From: Adenanthera pavonina
Lineage: Eukaryota; Streptophyta; Magnoliopsida; Fabales; Fabaceae
Direction: 5' to 3'
Length of the DNA stretch: 64,000 bases
Assembly: GCA_026686845.1 (NCBI GenBank)
Contig: JAIVEN010000047.1
Coordinates: 124,001 to 188,000, forward strand
Positions within the stretch are counted from its first letter, which is position 1, and each line of letters opens with the position of its first letter. The notes below the pieces were generated by a model. That model made no database searches and was not told where the DNA came from. It saw nothing but the letters and a program-made list of their open reading frames with translations. Of this stretch, positions 33,238 through 48,100 are shown in pieces. Position numbers and translations under genes: made by a program.

Positions 33238-36200
33238 AAGTTTAGAAACCTGGAACTTTCAAAAAAATGAGGTTAAAAAGGAATCCGATTGTGTTCATTT
33301 CATCAACCAAGGCCCAAATTGGTGTGAGGATGTCGGATAAACTCACTAGCTCACTTCATGTTGCAAATTTCGTGAGATTTTTTATTATCTTTTGCTTTTC
33401 AATGCATTTTCGTGAGGTTAGATCATTTGGCCAAAATGGCATCATGATAAAGCCGAATTGTGCACGTTTCTTCCAACTAGACTCGAATTGTTGTGAGTAA
33501 GGCGCATAAACTCCCTACCTCGCTTAAAATTCTAAATCTTCTGGCATTCCCCTCCCTAGAGCCTCCCGGTGTATGTTTAGAAAACTGGAACTTTCAAACA
33601 AAATGAGGTTAAAGCGGACTTCGATTGTGTTCATTTCATCAACCAAGGCTCAAATTGGGGTGAGGATGGCGGATAAACTCACTAGCTCACCTCATGTTTC
33701 AAATTTCATGAGATTTTCTGATTTCTTTTGCTTTTCAATGCATTTTCATGAAGTTGGATCGTTTTGGCCAAAATGGCGTCATGATGAAGCCGAATTGTGC
33801 ACGTTTCTTCCAAAACTAGACTCGAATTATTGTGAGTAAGCCGCATAAACTCCCTACCCCATTTAAAATTTCAAATCTTCTGGCATTCTCCTCCTTAGAG
33901 CCTCCCGGTGAATGTTTAGAAACCTGGAACTTTAGAACAAAATGAGGTTAAAGCGGAATCTGATTGTGTTCATTTCATCAACCAAGGCTCAAATTGGTGT
34001 GAGGATGCCGGATAAACTCACTAGCTCACTTCATGTTTCAAATTTCATGAGATTTTCCGATTTCTTTTGCTTTTCAATGCATTTTGATGAAGATGGATCG
34101 TTTGGCCAAAATGGCGTCATGATGAAACCGAATTGTGCAAGTTTCTTCCAACTAGACTCGTAATACTGTGAGTAAGCCATATAAACTCCCTACCTCGCTT
34201 AAAATTTAAAATCTTCTGGCATTCTCCTCCTTAGAGCCTCCCGGTGAATGTTTAGAAACCTGGAACTTTCAAACAAAATGAGGTTAAAGCGGAATCCGAT
34301 TGTGTTCATTTCATCAACCAATGCTCAAATTGGTGTGAGGATGCCGGATAAACTCACTAGCTCACCTCATGTTTCAAATTTCATGAGATTTTCTGTTTTC
34401 TTTTGCTTTTCAATGCATTTTCATGAAGTTGGATCGTTTTGGCAAAAATGGCATCATGATGAAGCCGAATTGTGCACATTTCTTCCAACTAGACTCGAAT
34501 TATTGTGAGTAAGCCGCATAAACTCCCTACCTCAATTAAAATTTCAAATCTTCTGGCATTCTCCTCCTTAGAGCCTCCCGGTGAATGTTTAGAAACCTGG
34601 AACTTTCAAACAAAATGAGGTTAAAGCGGAATCCGATTGTGTTCATTTCATCAACCAATGCTTAAATTGGTGTGAGGATGTCGGATAAACTCACTAGCTC
34701 ACTTCATGTTGCAAATGTCGTGGGATTTTTTATTATCTTTTGCTTTTCAATGCATTTTCGTGAGGTTGGATCGTTGTGGCCAAAATGGCATCATGATGAA
34801 GCCGAATTGTGCACCTTTCTTCCAACTAGACTCGTATTATTGTGAGTAAGCCGCATAAAGTCCCTACCTCGCTTAAAAATCCAAATCTTCTGGCATTCTC
34901 CTCCTTAGAGCCTCCCTGTGAATGTTTAGAAACCTGGAACTTTCAAACAAAATGAGGTTAAAGCGGAATCCGATTGTGTTCATTTCATCAACCAAGGCTC
35001 AAATTGGTGTCAGGATGTCGGATAAACTTAGTAGCTCACTTCATGTCGCAAGTTTCGTGAGATTTTTATTATCTTTTGCTTTTCAATGCATTTTCATCAA
35101 GTTGGATCGTTTGACCCAAATGGCGTCATGATGAAGCCGAATTGTGCAAGTTTCTTCCAACTAGACTCAAATTATTGTGAGTAAGCCGCATAAAGTCCCT
35201 ACCTCGCTTAAAATTCCAAATCTTTTGGCATTCTCCTCCTTAGAGCCTCCCGGTGAATGTTTAGAAACCTTGAACTTTCAAACAAAATGAGGTTAAAGCG
35301 GAATCCGATTGTGTTCATTTCATCAACCAAGGCTCAAATCGGTGTGAGGATGTCGGATAAACTCACTAGCTCACTTCATGTTTCAAATTTCATGAGATTT
35401 TCTGATTTCTTTTGCTTTTCAATGCATTTTGATGAAGATGGATCGTTTGACCCAAATGGATTCATGATGAAGCCGAATTGTGCAAGTTTCTTCCAACTAG
35501 ACTCAAATTATTGTGAGTAAGCCGCATAAAGTCCCTACCTCGCTTAAAATTCCAAATCTTCTGGCATTCTCCTCCTTAGAGCCTCCCTGTGAATGTTTAG
35601 AAACCTGGAACTTTCAAACAAAATGAGGTTAAAGCGGAATCCGATTGTGTTCATTTCATCAACCAAGGCTCAAATTGGTGTGAGGATGTCGGATAAACTT
35701 AGTAGCTCACTTCATGTCGCAAGTTTCGTGAGATTTTTATTATCTTTTGCTTTTAAATGCATTTTCATCAAGTTGGATCGTTTGACCTAAATGGTCATGA
35801 TGAAGCCGAATTGTGCAAGTTTCTTCCAACTAGACTCGAATTTTTGGGAGTAAGCCGCATAAACTCCCTACCTCGCTTAAAATTCTAAATCTTCTGGCAT
35901 TCCCCTCCCTAGAGCCTCCCAGTGTATGTTTAGAAATCTGGAACTTTAAAACAAAATGAGGTTAAAGCATAATCCGATTGTGTTCATTTCATCAACCAAT
36001 GCTCAAATTGGTGTGAGGATGTCGGATAAACTCACTAGCTCACTTCATGTTGCAAATGTAGTGAGATTTTTTATTATCTTTTGCTTTTCAATGCATTTTC
36101 GTGAGGTTGGATCATTTTGGCCAAAATGGCATCATGATGAAGTCGAATTGTGCACGTTTCTTGCAACTAGACTCGAATTATTGAGTGAGCCGCATAAGTT

Positions 36201-39200
36201 CCCTACCTCAATTAAAATTTAAAATCTTCTAGCATTGTCCTCCTTAGAGCCTCTTAGTGAATGTTTAGAAACTTGGAACTTTCAAACAAAATGAGGTTAA
36301 AGCAGAATCCGATTGTGTTCATTTCATCAACCAAGGCTCAAATTGGTGTGAGGATGTCGGATAAACTCACTAGCTCATTTAATGTTGCATATGTCGTGAG
36401 ATTTTTATTATCTTTTGCTTTTCAATGCATTTTCGTGAGGATAGATCGTTTTGGCCAAAATGGCATCATGATGAAGTCGAATTGTGCACGTTTCTTGCAA
36501 CTAGACTCGAATTATTGAGTGAGCTGCATAAACTCCCTACCTCAAATAAAATTTGAAATCTTCTGGCATTGTCCTCCGAAGAGCCTCCCGGTGAATGTTT
36601 AGCAACTTGGAACTTTTGAACAAAATGAGGTTAAAGCGGAATCCGATTGTGTTCATTTCATCAACCAAGGCTCAAATTGGTGTGAGGATGTCGGATAAAC
36701 TCACTAGCTCATTTAATGTTGCATATGTCGTGAGATTTTTTATTATCTTTTGCTTTTCAATGCATTTTCGTGAGGTTAGATCGTTTTGCCAAAATGGCAT
36801 CATGATAAAGCCGAATTGTGCACGTTTCTTCCAACTAGACTCGAATTGTTGTGAGTAAGCCGTATAAACTCCCTACCTCGCTTAAAATTCCAAATCTTCT
36901 GGCATTCTCATCCTTAGAGCCTCCCGGTGAATGTTTAGAAACCTGGAACTTTCAAACAAAATGAGGTTAAAGCATAATCCGATTGTGTTCATTTCATCAA
37001 TCAAGGCTCAAATTGGTGTGAGCATGTTGGATAAACTCACTAGCTCACTTCATGTTTCAAATTTCATTATATTTTCTGATTTCTTTTGCTTTTCAATGCA
37101 TTTTGATGAAGATGGATTGTTTGGCCAAAATGGCGTCATGATGAAACCGAATTATGCAAGTTTCTTCCAACTAGACTCGTATTATTGTGAGTAAACCGCG
37201 TAAAGTCCCTACCTCGCTTAAAATTCCAAATCTTCTGGCATTCTCCTCCTTAGAGCCTCCCTGTGAATGTTTAGAAACATGGAACTTTCAAACAAAATGA
37301 GGTTAAAGCGGAATCCGATTGTGTTCATTTCATCAACCAAGGCTCAAATTGGTGTCAGGATGTCGGATAAACTTAGTAGCTCACTTCATGTCGCAAGTTT
37401 CGTGAGATTTTTATTATCTTTTGCTTTTCAATGCATTTTCATCAAGTTGGATCGTTTGACCCAAATGGCGTCATGATGAAGCCGAATTGTGCAAGTTTCT
37501 TCCAACTAGACTCAAATTATTGTGAGTAAGCCGCATAAAGTCCCTACCTCGCTTAAAATTCCAAATCTTTTGGCATTCTCCTCCTTAGAGCCTCCCGGTG
37601 AATGTTTAGAAACCTTGAACTTTCAAACAAAATTAGGTTAAAGCGGAATCCGATTGTGTTCATTTCATCAACCAAGGCTTAAATCAGTGTGAGGATGTCG
37701 GATAAACTCACTAGCTCACTTCATGTTTCAAATTTCATGAGATTTTCTGATTTCTTTTGCTTTTCAATGCATTTTGATGAAGATTGACCGTTTAGCCAAA
37801 ATGGCGTCATGATGAAACGGAATTGTGCACGTTTCTTCTAACTAGACTCGTATTATTGTGAGTAAGCCGCATAAAGTCCCTACCTCGCTTAAAATTCCAA
37901 ATCTTGTGGCATTCCCCTCCCTAGAGCCTCAAGGTGTATGTTTAGAAACCAGGAACTTTCAAACAAAATGAGGTTAAAGCGGAATCCGATTGTGTTCATT
38001 TCATCAACCAAGGCTCAAATTAGGGTGAGGATGTCGGATAAACTCACTAGCTCACTTCATGTTGGAAATGTCGTGAGAATTTTTATTATCTTTTGCTTTT
38101 CAATGCATTTTCGTGAGGTTGGATCGTTCTGGCCAAAATGGCATCATGATGAAGCCGAATTGTGCACGTTTCTTCCAACTAGACTCGAATTATTGTGAGT
38201 AAGCCGCATAAACTCCCTACCTCAAATAAAATTTCAAATGTTCTGGCTTTGTCCTCCTTAGGGCCTCCCGGTGAATGTTTAGAAACTTGGAACTTTCAAA
38301 CAAAATGAGGTTAAAAAGGAATCCGATTGGGTTCATTTCATCAACCAAGGCTCAAATTGGTGTGAGGATGTCGGATAAACCCACTAGCTCACTTCATGTT
38401 GGAAATTTCGTGAGATTTTTTATTATCTTTTGCTTTTCAATGTATTTTCGTGAGGTTAGATCGTTTGGGCAAAATGGCATCATGATAAAGCCGAATTGTG
38501 CACGTTTCTTCCAACTAGACTCGAATTGTTGGGAGTAAGCCGCATAAACTCCCTACCTCGCTTAAAATTCTAAATCTTCTGGCATTCCCCTCCCTAGAGC
38601 CTCCTGGTGTATGTTTAGAAACCTGGAACTTTCAAACAAAATAAGGTTAAAGCATAATCCGATTGTGTTCATTTCATCAACCAAGGCTCAAATCGGTGTG
38701 AGGATGTCGGATAAACTCACTAGCTCACCTCATGTTTCAAATTTCATGAGATTTTCCGATTTCTTTTGCTTTTCAATGCATTTTGATGAAGATGGATTGT
38801 TTGGCCAAAATGGCGGCATGATGAAACCGAATTGTGCAAGTTTCTTCCTACTAGACTCGTATTATTGTGAGTAAGCCGCATAAAGTCCCTACCTCACCTA
38901 AAATTCCAAATCTTCTGGCATTCTCCTCCTTAGAGCCACCCTGTGAATGTTTAGAAACCTGGAACTTTCAAACAAAATGAGGTTAAAGCGGAATCCGATT
39001 GTGTTCATTTCATCAACCAAGGCTCAAATTGGTGTCAGGATGTCGGATAAACTTAGTAGCTCACTTCATGTCGCAAGTTTCGTGAGATTTTTATTATCTT
39101 TTGCTTTTCAATGCATTTTCATCAAGTTCGATCATTTGACCCAAATGGCATGATGATGAAGCCGAATTGTGCACGTTTCTTCCAACTAGACACAAATTAT

Positions 39201-42199
39201 TGTGAGTAAGCCGCATAAAGTCCCTACCTAGCTTAAAATTCCAAATATTTTGGCATTCTCCTCCTTAGAGCCTCCTGGTGAATGTTTAGAAACCTTGAAC
39301 TTTCGAACAAAATGAGGTTAAAGCGGAATCCGATTGTGTTCATTTCATCAACCAAGGCTCAAATTGGTGTGAGGATGCCGGATAAACTCACTAGCTCACT
39401 TCATGTTTCAAATTTCATGAGATTTTCCGATTTCATTTGCTTTTCAATGCTTTTTCATGAGGTTGGATCGTTTTGGCCAAAATAGCATCATGATGAAGCC
39501 GAATTGTGCACGTTTCTTCCAACTAGACTCGAATTATTGTGAGTAAGCCGCATAAACTCCCTACCTCGCTTAAATTTCCAAATCTTCTGGCATTCCCCTC
39601 CCTAGAGCCTTCAGGTGTAGGTTTAGAAACCAGGAACTTTCAAACAAAATGAGGTTAAAGCGGAATCCGATTGTGTTCATTTCATCAACCAAGGCTCAAA
39701 TTGGTGTGAGGATGCCGGATAAACTCACTAGCTCACTTCAAGTTTCAAATTTCATGAGATTTTCCGATTTCCTTTGCGTTTCAATGCATTTTCACGAAGT
39801 TGGATCATTTGGCCAAAATGGCATCATGATGAAGCCGAATGGTGCACGTTTCTTCCAACTAGACTCGAATTATTGAGTGAGCCGCATAAGTTCCCTACCT
39901 CAATTAAAATTTAAAATCTTCTAGCATTGTCCTCCTTAGAGCCTCTTAGTGAATGTTTAGAAACTTGGAACTTTCAAACAAAATGAGGTTAAAGCAGAAT
40001 CCGATTGTGTTCATTTCATCAACCAAGGCTCAAATTGGTGTCAGGATGTCGGATAAACTTAGTAGCTCACTTCATGTCGCAAGTTTCGTGAGATTTTTAT
40101 TATCTTTTGCTTTTCAATGCATTTTCATGAGGTTGGATCGTTTGGCCAAAATGGCGTCATGATGAAGCCGAATTGTGCACGTTTCTTCCAACTAGACTCG
40201 AATTATTGTGAGTAAGCCGCATAAACTCCCTACCTCGCTTAAAATTTCAAATCTTGCGGCATTCTCCTCCTTAGAGCCTCCCGGTGTATGTTTAGAAACC
40301 TGGAACTTTCAAACAAAATGAGGTTAAAGCGGAATCCGATTGTGTTCATTTCATCAACCAAGTCTCAAATTGGTGTCAGGATGTCGGATAAACTTAGTAG
40401 CTCACTTCATGTCGCAAGTTTCGTGAGATTTTTATTATCTTTTGCTTTTCAATGCATTTTCATGAGGTTGGATCGTTTGACCCAAATGGCATGATGATGA
40501 AGCCGAATTGTGCACGTTTCTTCCAACTAGACTCAAATTATTGTGAGTAAGCCGCATAAAGTCCCTACCTAGCTTAAAATTCCAAATATTTTGGCATTCT
40601 CCTCCTTAGAGCCTCCTGGTGAATGTTTAGAAACCTTGAACTTTCAAACAAAATGAGGTTAAAGCGGAATCCGATTGTGTTCATTTCATCAACCAAGGCT
40701 CAAATTGGTGTGAGGATGCCGGATAAACTCACTAGCTCACTTCATGTTTCAAATTTCATGAGATTTTCCGATTTCATTTGCGTTTCAATGCATTTTCACG
40801 AAGTTGGATCATTTGGCCAAAATGGCATCATGATGAAGCCGAATTGTGCACGTTTCTTCCAACTAGACTCGAATTATTGAGTGAGCCGCATAAGTTCCCT
40901 ACCTCAATTAAAATTTAAAATCTTCTAGCATTGTCCTCCTTAGAGCCTCTTAGTGAATGTTTAGAAACTTGGAACTTTCAAACAAAATGAGGTTAAAGCG
41001 GAATCCGATTGTGTTCATTTCATCAACCAAGTCTCAAATTGGTGTCAGGATGTCGGATAAACTTAGTAGCTCACTTCATGTCGCAAGTTTCGTGAGATTT
41101 TTATTATCTTTTGCTTTTCAATGCATTTTCATCAAGTTGGATCGTTTGACCCAAATGGCATGATGATGAAGCCGAATTGTGCAAGTTTCTTCCAACTAGA
41201 CTCAAATTATTGTGAGTAAGCCGCATAAAGTCCCTACCTAGCTTAAAATTCCAAATCTTTTGGCATTCTCCTCCTTAGAGCCTCTTAGTGAATGTTTAGA
41301 AACTTGGAACTTTCAAACAAAATGAGGTTAAAGCGGAATCCGATTGTGTTCATTTCATCAACCAAGGCTCAAATTGGTGTGAGGATGCCGGATAAACTCA
41401 CTAGCTCACTTCAAGTTTCAAATTTCATGAGATTTTCCGATTTCCTTTGCGTTTCAATGCATTTTCACGAAGTTGGATCATTTGGCCAAAATGGCATCAT
41501 GATGAAGCCGAATTGTGCACGTTTCTTCCAACTAGACTCGAATTATTGAGTGAGCCGCATAAGTTCCCTACCTCAATTAAAATTTAAAATCTTCTAGCAT
41601 TGTCCTCCTTAGAGCCTCTTAGTGAATGTTTAGAAACTTGGAACTTTCAAACAAAATGAGGTTAAAGCGGAATCCGATTGTGTTCATTTCATCAACCAAG
41701 GCTCAAATTGGTGTCAGGATGTCGGATAAACTTAGTAGCTCACTTCATGTCGCAAGTTTCGTGAGATTTTTATTATCTTTTGCTTTTCAATGCATTTTCA
41801 TGAGGTTGGATCGTTTGGCCAAAATGGCGTCATGATGAAGCCGAATTGTGCACATTTCTTCCAACTAGACTCGAATTATTGTGAGTAAGCCGCATAAACT
41901 CCCTACCTCAGTTAAAATTTCAAATCTTCTGGCATTGTCCTCCTAAGAGCCTCCCGGGGAATGTTTAGAAACTTGGAACTTTCAAACAAAATGAGGTTAA
42001 AGTATAATCCGATTGTGTTCATTTCATCAACCAAGGCTCAAATTGGTGTCAGGATGTCGGATAAACTTAGTAGCTCACTTCATGTCGCAAGTTTCGTGAG
42101 ATTTTTATTATCTTTTGCTTTTCAATGCATTTTCATCAAGTTGGATCGTTTGACCCAAATGGCATGATGATGAAGCCGAATTGTGCACGTTTCTTCCAA

Positions 42200-45100
42200 C
42201 TAGACTCAAATTATTGTGAGTAAGCGGCATAAACTCCCTACCTCAGTTAAAATTTCAAATCTTCTGGCATTGTCCTCCTAAGAGCCTCCCGGGGAATGTT
42301 TAGAAACTTGGAACTTTCAAACAAAATGAGGTTAAAGCGGAATCCGATTGTGTTCATTTCATCAACCAAGGCTCAAATCGATGTCAGGATGTCGGATAAA
42401 CTTAGTAGCTCACTTCATGTCGCAAGTTTCGTGAGATTTTTATTATCTTTTGCTTTTCAATGCATTTTCATCAAGTTGGATCGTTTGACCCAAATGGCAT
42501 GATGATGAAGCCGAATTGTGCAAGTTTCTTCCAACTAGACTCAAATTATTGTGAGTAAGCCGCATAAAGTCCCTACCTAGCTTAAAATTCCATATCTTTT
42601 GGCATTCTCCTCCTTAGAGCCTCCCGGTGAATGTTTAGAAACTTGGAACTTTCAAACAAAATGAGGTTAAAGCGGAATCCGATTGTGTTCATTTCATCAA
42701 CCAAGTCTCAAATTGGTGTCAGGATGTCGGATAAACTTAGTAGCTCACTTCATGTCGCAAGTTTCGTGGGATTTTTATTATCTTTTGCTTTTCAATGCAT
42801 TTTCATCAAGTTGGATCGTTTGACCCAAATGGCATGATGATGAAGCCGAATTGTGCACGTTTCTTCCAACTAGACTCGAATTAATGTGAGTAAGCCGCAT
42901 AAACTCCCTACCTCAGTTAAAATTTCAAATCTTCTGGCATTGTCCTCCTAAGAGCCTCCCGGGGAATGTTTAGAAACTTGGAACTTTCAAACAAAATGAG
43001 GTTAAAGTATAATCCGATTGTGTTCATTTCATCAACCAAGGCTCAAATTGGTGTCAGGATGTCGGATAAACTTAGTAGCTCACTTCATGTCGCAAGTTTC
43101 GTGAGATTTTTATTATCTTTTGCTTTTCAATGCATTTTCATCAAGTTGGATCGTTTGACCCAAATGGCATGATGATGAAGCCGAATTGTGCACGTTTCTT
43201 CCAACTAGACTCAAATTATTGTGAGTAAGCCGCATAAACTCCCTACCTCAGTTAAAATTTCAAATCTTCTGGCATTGTCCTCCTAAGAGCCTCCCGGGGA
43301 ATGTTTAGAAACTTGGAACTTTCAAACAAAATGAGGTTAAAGCGGAATCCGATTGTGTTCATTTCATCAACCAAGGCTCAAATCGATGTCAGGATGTCGG
43401 ATAAACTTAGTAGCTCACTTCATGTCGCAAGTTTCGTGAGATTTTTATTATCTTTTGCTTTTCAATGCATTTTCATCAAGTTGGATCGTTTGACCCAAAT
43501 GGCATGATGATGAAGCCGAATTGTGCAAGTTTCTTCCAACTAGACTCAAATTATTGTGAGTAAGCCGCATAAAGTCCCTACCTAGCTTAAAATTCCAAAT
43601 CTTTTGGCATTCTCCTCCTTAGAGCCTCCCGGTGAATGTTTAGAAACCTTGAACTTTCAAACAAAATGAGGTTAAAGCGGAATCCGATTGTGTTCATTTC
43701 ATCAACCAAGGCTCAAATCGGTGTGAGGATGTCGGATAAACTCACTAGCTCACCTCATGTTTCAAATTTCATGAGATTTTCCGATTTCTTTTGCTTTTCA
43801 ATGCATTTTGATGAAGATGGATTGTTTGGCCAAAATGGCGGCATGATGAAACCGAATTGTGCAAGTTTCTTCCAACTAGACTCGTATTATTGTGAGTAAG
43901 CCGCATAAAGTCCCTACCTCACATAAAATTCCAAATCTTCTGGCATTCTCCTCCTTAGAGCCTCCCTGTGAATGTTTAGAAACCTGGAACTTTCAAACAA
44001 AATGAGGTTAAAGCGGAATCCGATTGTGTTCATTTCATCAACCAAGGCTCAAATTTGTGTCAGGATGTCGGATAAACTTAGTAGCTCACTTCATGTCGCA
44101 AGTTTCGTGAGATTTTTATTATCTTTTGCTTTTCAATGCATTTTCATCAAGTTGGATCGTTTGACCCAAATGGCATGATGATGAAGCCGAATTGTGCACG
44201 TTTCTTCCAACTAGACTCAAATTATTGTGAGTAAGCCGCATAAAGTCCCTACCTAGCTTAAAATTCCAAATCTTTTGGCATTCTCCTCCTTAGAGCCTCC
44301 TGGTGAATGTTTAGAAACCTTGAACTTTCAAACAAAATGAGGTTAAAGCGGAATCCGATTGTGTTCATTTCATCAACCAAGGCTCAAATTGGTGTGAGGA
44401 TGCCGGATAAACTCACTAGCTCACTTCATGTTTCAAATTTCATGAGATTTTCCGATTTCATTTGCTTTTCAATGCATTTTCGTGAGGTTGGATCGTTTTG
44501 GCCAAAATAGCATCATGATGAAGCGGAATTGTGCACGTTTCTTCCAACTAGACTCGAATTATTGAGTGAGCCGCATAAGTTCCCTACCTCAATTAAAATT
44601 TAAAATCTTCTAGCATTGTCCTCCTTAGAGCCTCTTAGTGAATGTTTAGAAACTTGGAACTTTCAAACAAAATGAGGTTAAAGCGGAATCCGATTGTGTT
44701 CATTTCATCAACCAAGGCTCAAATTGGTGTCAGGATGTCGGATAAACTTAGTAGCTCACTTCATGTCGCAAGTTTCGTGAGATTTTTATTATCTTTTGCT
44801 TTTCAATGCATTTTCATCAAGTTGGATCGTTTGACCCAAATGGCATGATGATGAAGCCGAATTGTGCAAGTTTCTTCCAACTAGACTCAAATTATTGTGA
44901 GTAAGCCGCATAAAGTCCCTACCTAGCTTAAAATTCCAAATCCTTTGGCATTCTCCTCCTTAGAGCCTCCCGGTGAATGTTTAGAAACCTTGAACTTTCA
45001 AACAAAATGAGGTTAAAGCGGAATCCGATTGTGTTCATTTCATCAACCAAGGCTCAAATCGGTGTGAGGATGTCGGATAAACTTAGTAGCTCACCTCATG

Positions 45101-48100
45101 TTTCAAATTTCATGAGATTTTTATTATCTTTTGCTTTTCAATGCATTTTCATCAAGTTGGATCGTTTGACCCAAATGGCATGATGATGAAGCCGAATTGT
45201 GCAAGTTTCTTCCAACTAGACTCAAATTATTGTGAGTAAGCCGCATAAAGTCCCTACCTAGCTTAAAATTCCAAATCTTTTGGCATTCTCCTCCTTAGAG
45301 CCTCCCGGTGAATGTTTAGAAACCTTGAACTTTCAAACAAAATGAGGTTAAAGCGGAATCCGATTGTGTTCATTTCATCAACCAAGGCTCAAATTGGTGT
45401 CAGGATGTCGGATAAACTTAGTAGCTCACTTCATGTCGCAAGTTTCGTGAGATTTTTATTATCTTTTGCTTTTCAATGCATTTTCATCAAGTTGGATCGT
45501 TTGACCCAAATGGCATGATGATGAAGCCGAATTGTGCACGTTTCTTCCAACTAGACTCAAATTATTGTGAGTAAGCCGCATAAAGTCCCTACCTAGCTTA
45601 AAATTCCAAATCTTTTGGCATTCTCCTCCTTAGAGCCTCCTGGTGAATGTTTAGAAACCTTGAACTTTCAAACAAAATGAGGTTAAAGCGGAATCCGATT
45701 GTGTTCATTTCATCAACCAAGGCTCAAATTGGTGTGAGGATGCCGGATAAACTCACTAGCTCACTTCATGTTTCATATTTCATGAGATTTTCCGATTTCA
45801 TTTGCTTTTCAATGCATTTTCGTGAGGTTGGATCGTTTTGGCCAAAATAGCATCATGATGAAGCCGAATTGTGCACGTTTCTTCCAACTAGACTCGAATT
45901 ATTGAGTGAGCCGCATAAGTTCCCTACCTCAATTAAAATTTAAAATCTTCTAGCATTGTCCTCCTTAGAGCCTCTTAGTAGTGTTTAGAAACTTGGAACT
46001 TTCAAACAAAATGAGGTTAAAGCGGAATCCGATTGTGTTCATTTCATCAACCAAGGCTCAAATTGGTGTCAGGATGTCGGATAAACTTAGTAGCTCACTT
46101 CATGTCGCAAGTTTCGTGAGATTTTTATTATCTTTTGCTTTTCAATGCATTTTCATGAGGTTGGATCGTTTGACCCAAATGGCATGATGATGAAGCCGAA
46201 TTGTGCACGTTTCTTCCAACTAGACTCAAATTATTGTGAGTAAGCCGCATAAACTCCCTACCTCAGTTAAAATTTCAAATCTTCTGGCATTGTCCTCCTA
46301 AGAGCCTCCCGGGGAATGTTTAGAAACTTGGAACTTTCAAACAAAATGAGGTTAAAGCGGAATCCGATTGTGTTCATTTCATCAACCAAGGCTCAAATCG
46401 ATGTCAGGATGTCGGATAAACTTAGTAGCTCACTTCATGTCGCAAGTTTCGTGAGATTTTTATTATCTTTTGCTTTTCAATGCATTTTCATCAAGTTGGA
46501 TCGTTTGACCCAAATGGCATGATGATGAAGCCGAATTGTGCAAGTTTCTTCCAACTAGACTCAAATTATTGTGAGTAAGCCGCATAAAGTCCCTACCTAG
46601 CTTAAAATTCCAAATCTTTTGGCATTCTCCTCCTTAGAGCCTCCCGGTGAATGTTTAGAAACTTGGAACTTTCAAACAAAATGAGGTTAAAGCGGAATCC
46701 GATTGTGTTCATTTCATCAACCAAGTCTCAAATTGGTGTCAGGATGTCGGATAAACTTAGTAGCTCACTTCATGTCGCAAGTTTCGTGGGATTTTTATTA
46801 TCTTTTGCTTTTCAATGCATTTTCATCAAGTTGGATCGTTTGACCCAAATGGCATGATGATGAAGCCGAATTGTGCACGTTTCTTCCAACTAGACTCGAA
46901 TTAATGTGAGTAAGCCGCATAAACTCCCTACCTCAGTTAAAATTTCAAATCTTCTGGCATTGTCCTCCTAAGAGCCTCCCGGGGAATGTTTAGAAACTTG
47001 GAACTTTCAAACAAAATGAGGTTAAAGTATAATCCGATTGTGTTCATTTCATCAACCAAGGCTCAAATTGGTGTCAGGATGTCGGATAAACTTAGTAGCT
47101 CACTTCATGTCGCAAGTTTCGTGAGATTTTTATTATCTTTTGCTTTTCAATGCATTTTCATCAAGTTGGATCGTTTGACCCAAATGGCATGATGATGAAG
47201 CCGAATTGTGCACGTTTCTTCCAACTAGACTCAAATTATTGTGAGTAAGCCGCATAAACTCCCTACCTCAGTTAAAATTTCAAATCTTCTGGCATTGTCC
47301 TCCTAAGAGCCTCCCGGGGAATGTTTAGAAACTTGGAACTTTCAAACAAAATGAGGTTAAAGCGGAATCCGATTGTGTTCATTTCATCAACCAAGGCTCA
47401 AATCGATGTCAGGATGTCGGATAAACTTAGTAGCTCACTTCATGTCGCAAGTTTCGTGAGATTTTTATTATCTTTTGCTTTTCAATGCATTTTCATCAAG
47501 TTGGATCGTTTGACCCAAATGGCATGATGATGAAGCCGAATTGTGCAAGTTTCTTCCAACTAGACTCAAATTATTGTGAGTAAGCCGCATAAAGTCCCTA
47601 CCTAGCTTAAAATTCCAAATCTTTTGGCATTCTCCTCCTTAGAGCCTCCCGGTGAATGTTTAGAAACCTTGAACTTTCAAACAAAATGAGGTTAAAGCGG
47701 AATCCGATTGTGTTCATTTCATCAACCAAGGCTCAAATCGGTGTGAGGATGTCGGATAAACTCACTAGCTCACCTCATGTTTCAAATTTCATGAGATTTT
47801 CCGATTTCTTTTGCTTTTCAATGCATTTTGATGAAGATGGATTGTTTGGCCAAAATGGCGGCATGATGAAACCGAATTGTGCAAGTTTCTTCCAACTAGA
47901 CTCGTATTATTGTGAGTAAGCCGCATAAAGTCCCTACCTCACATAAAATTCCAAATCTTCTGGCATTCTCCTCCTTAGAGCCTCCCTGTGAATGTTTAGA
48001 AACCTGGAACTTTCAAACAAAATGAGGTTAAAGCGGAATCCGATTGTGTTCATTTCATCAACCAAGGCTCAAATTTGTGTCAGGATGTCGGATAAACTTA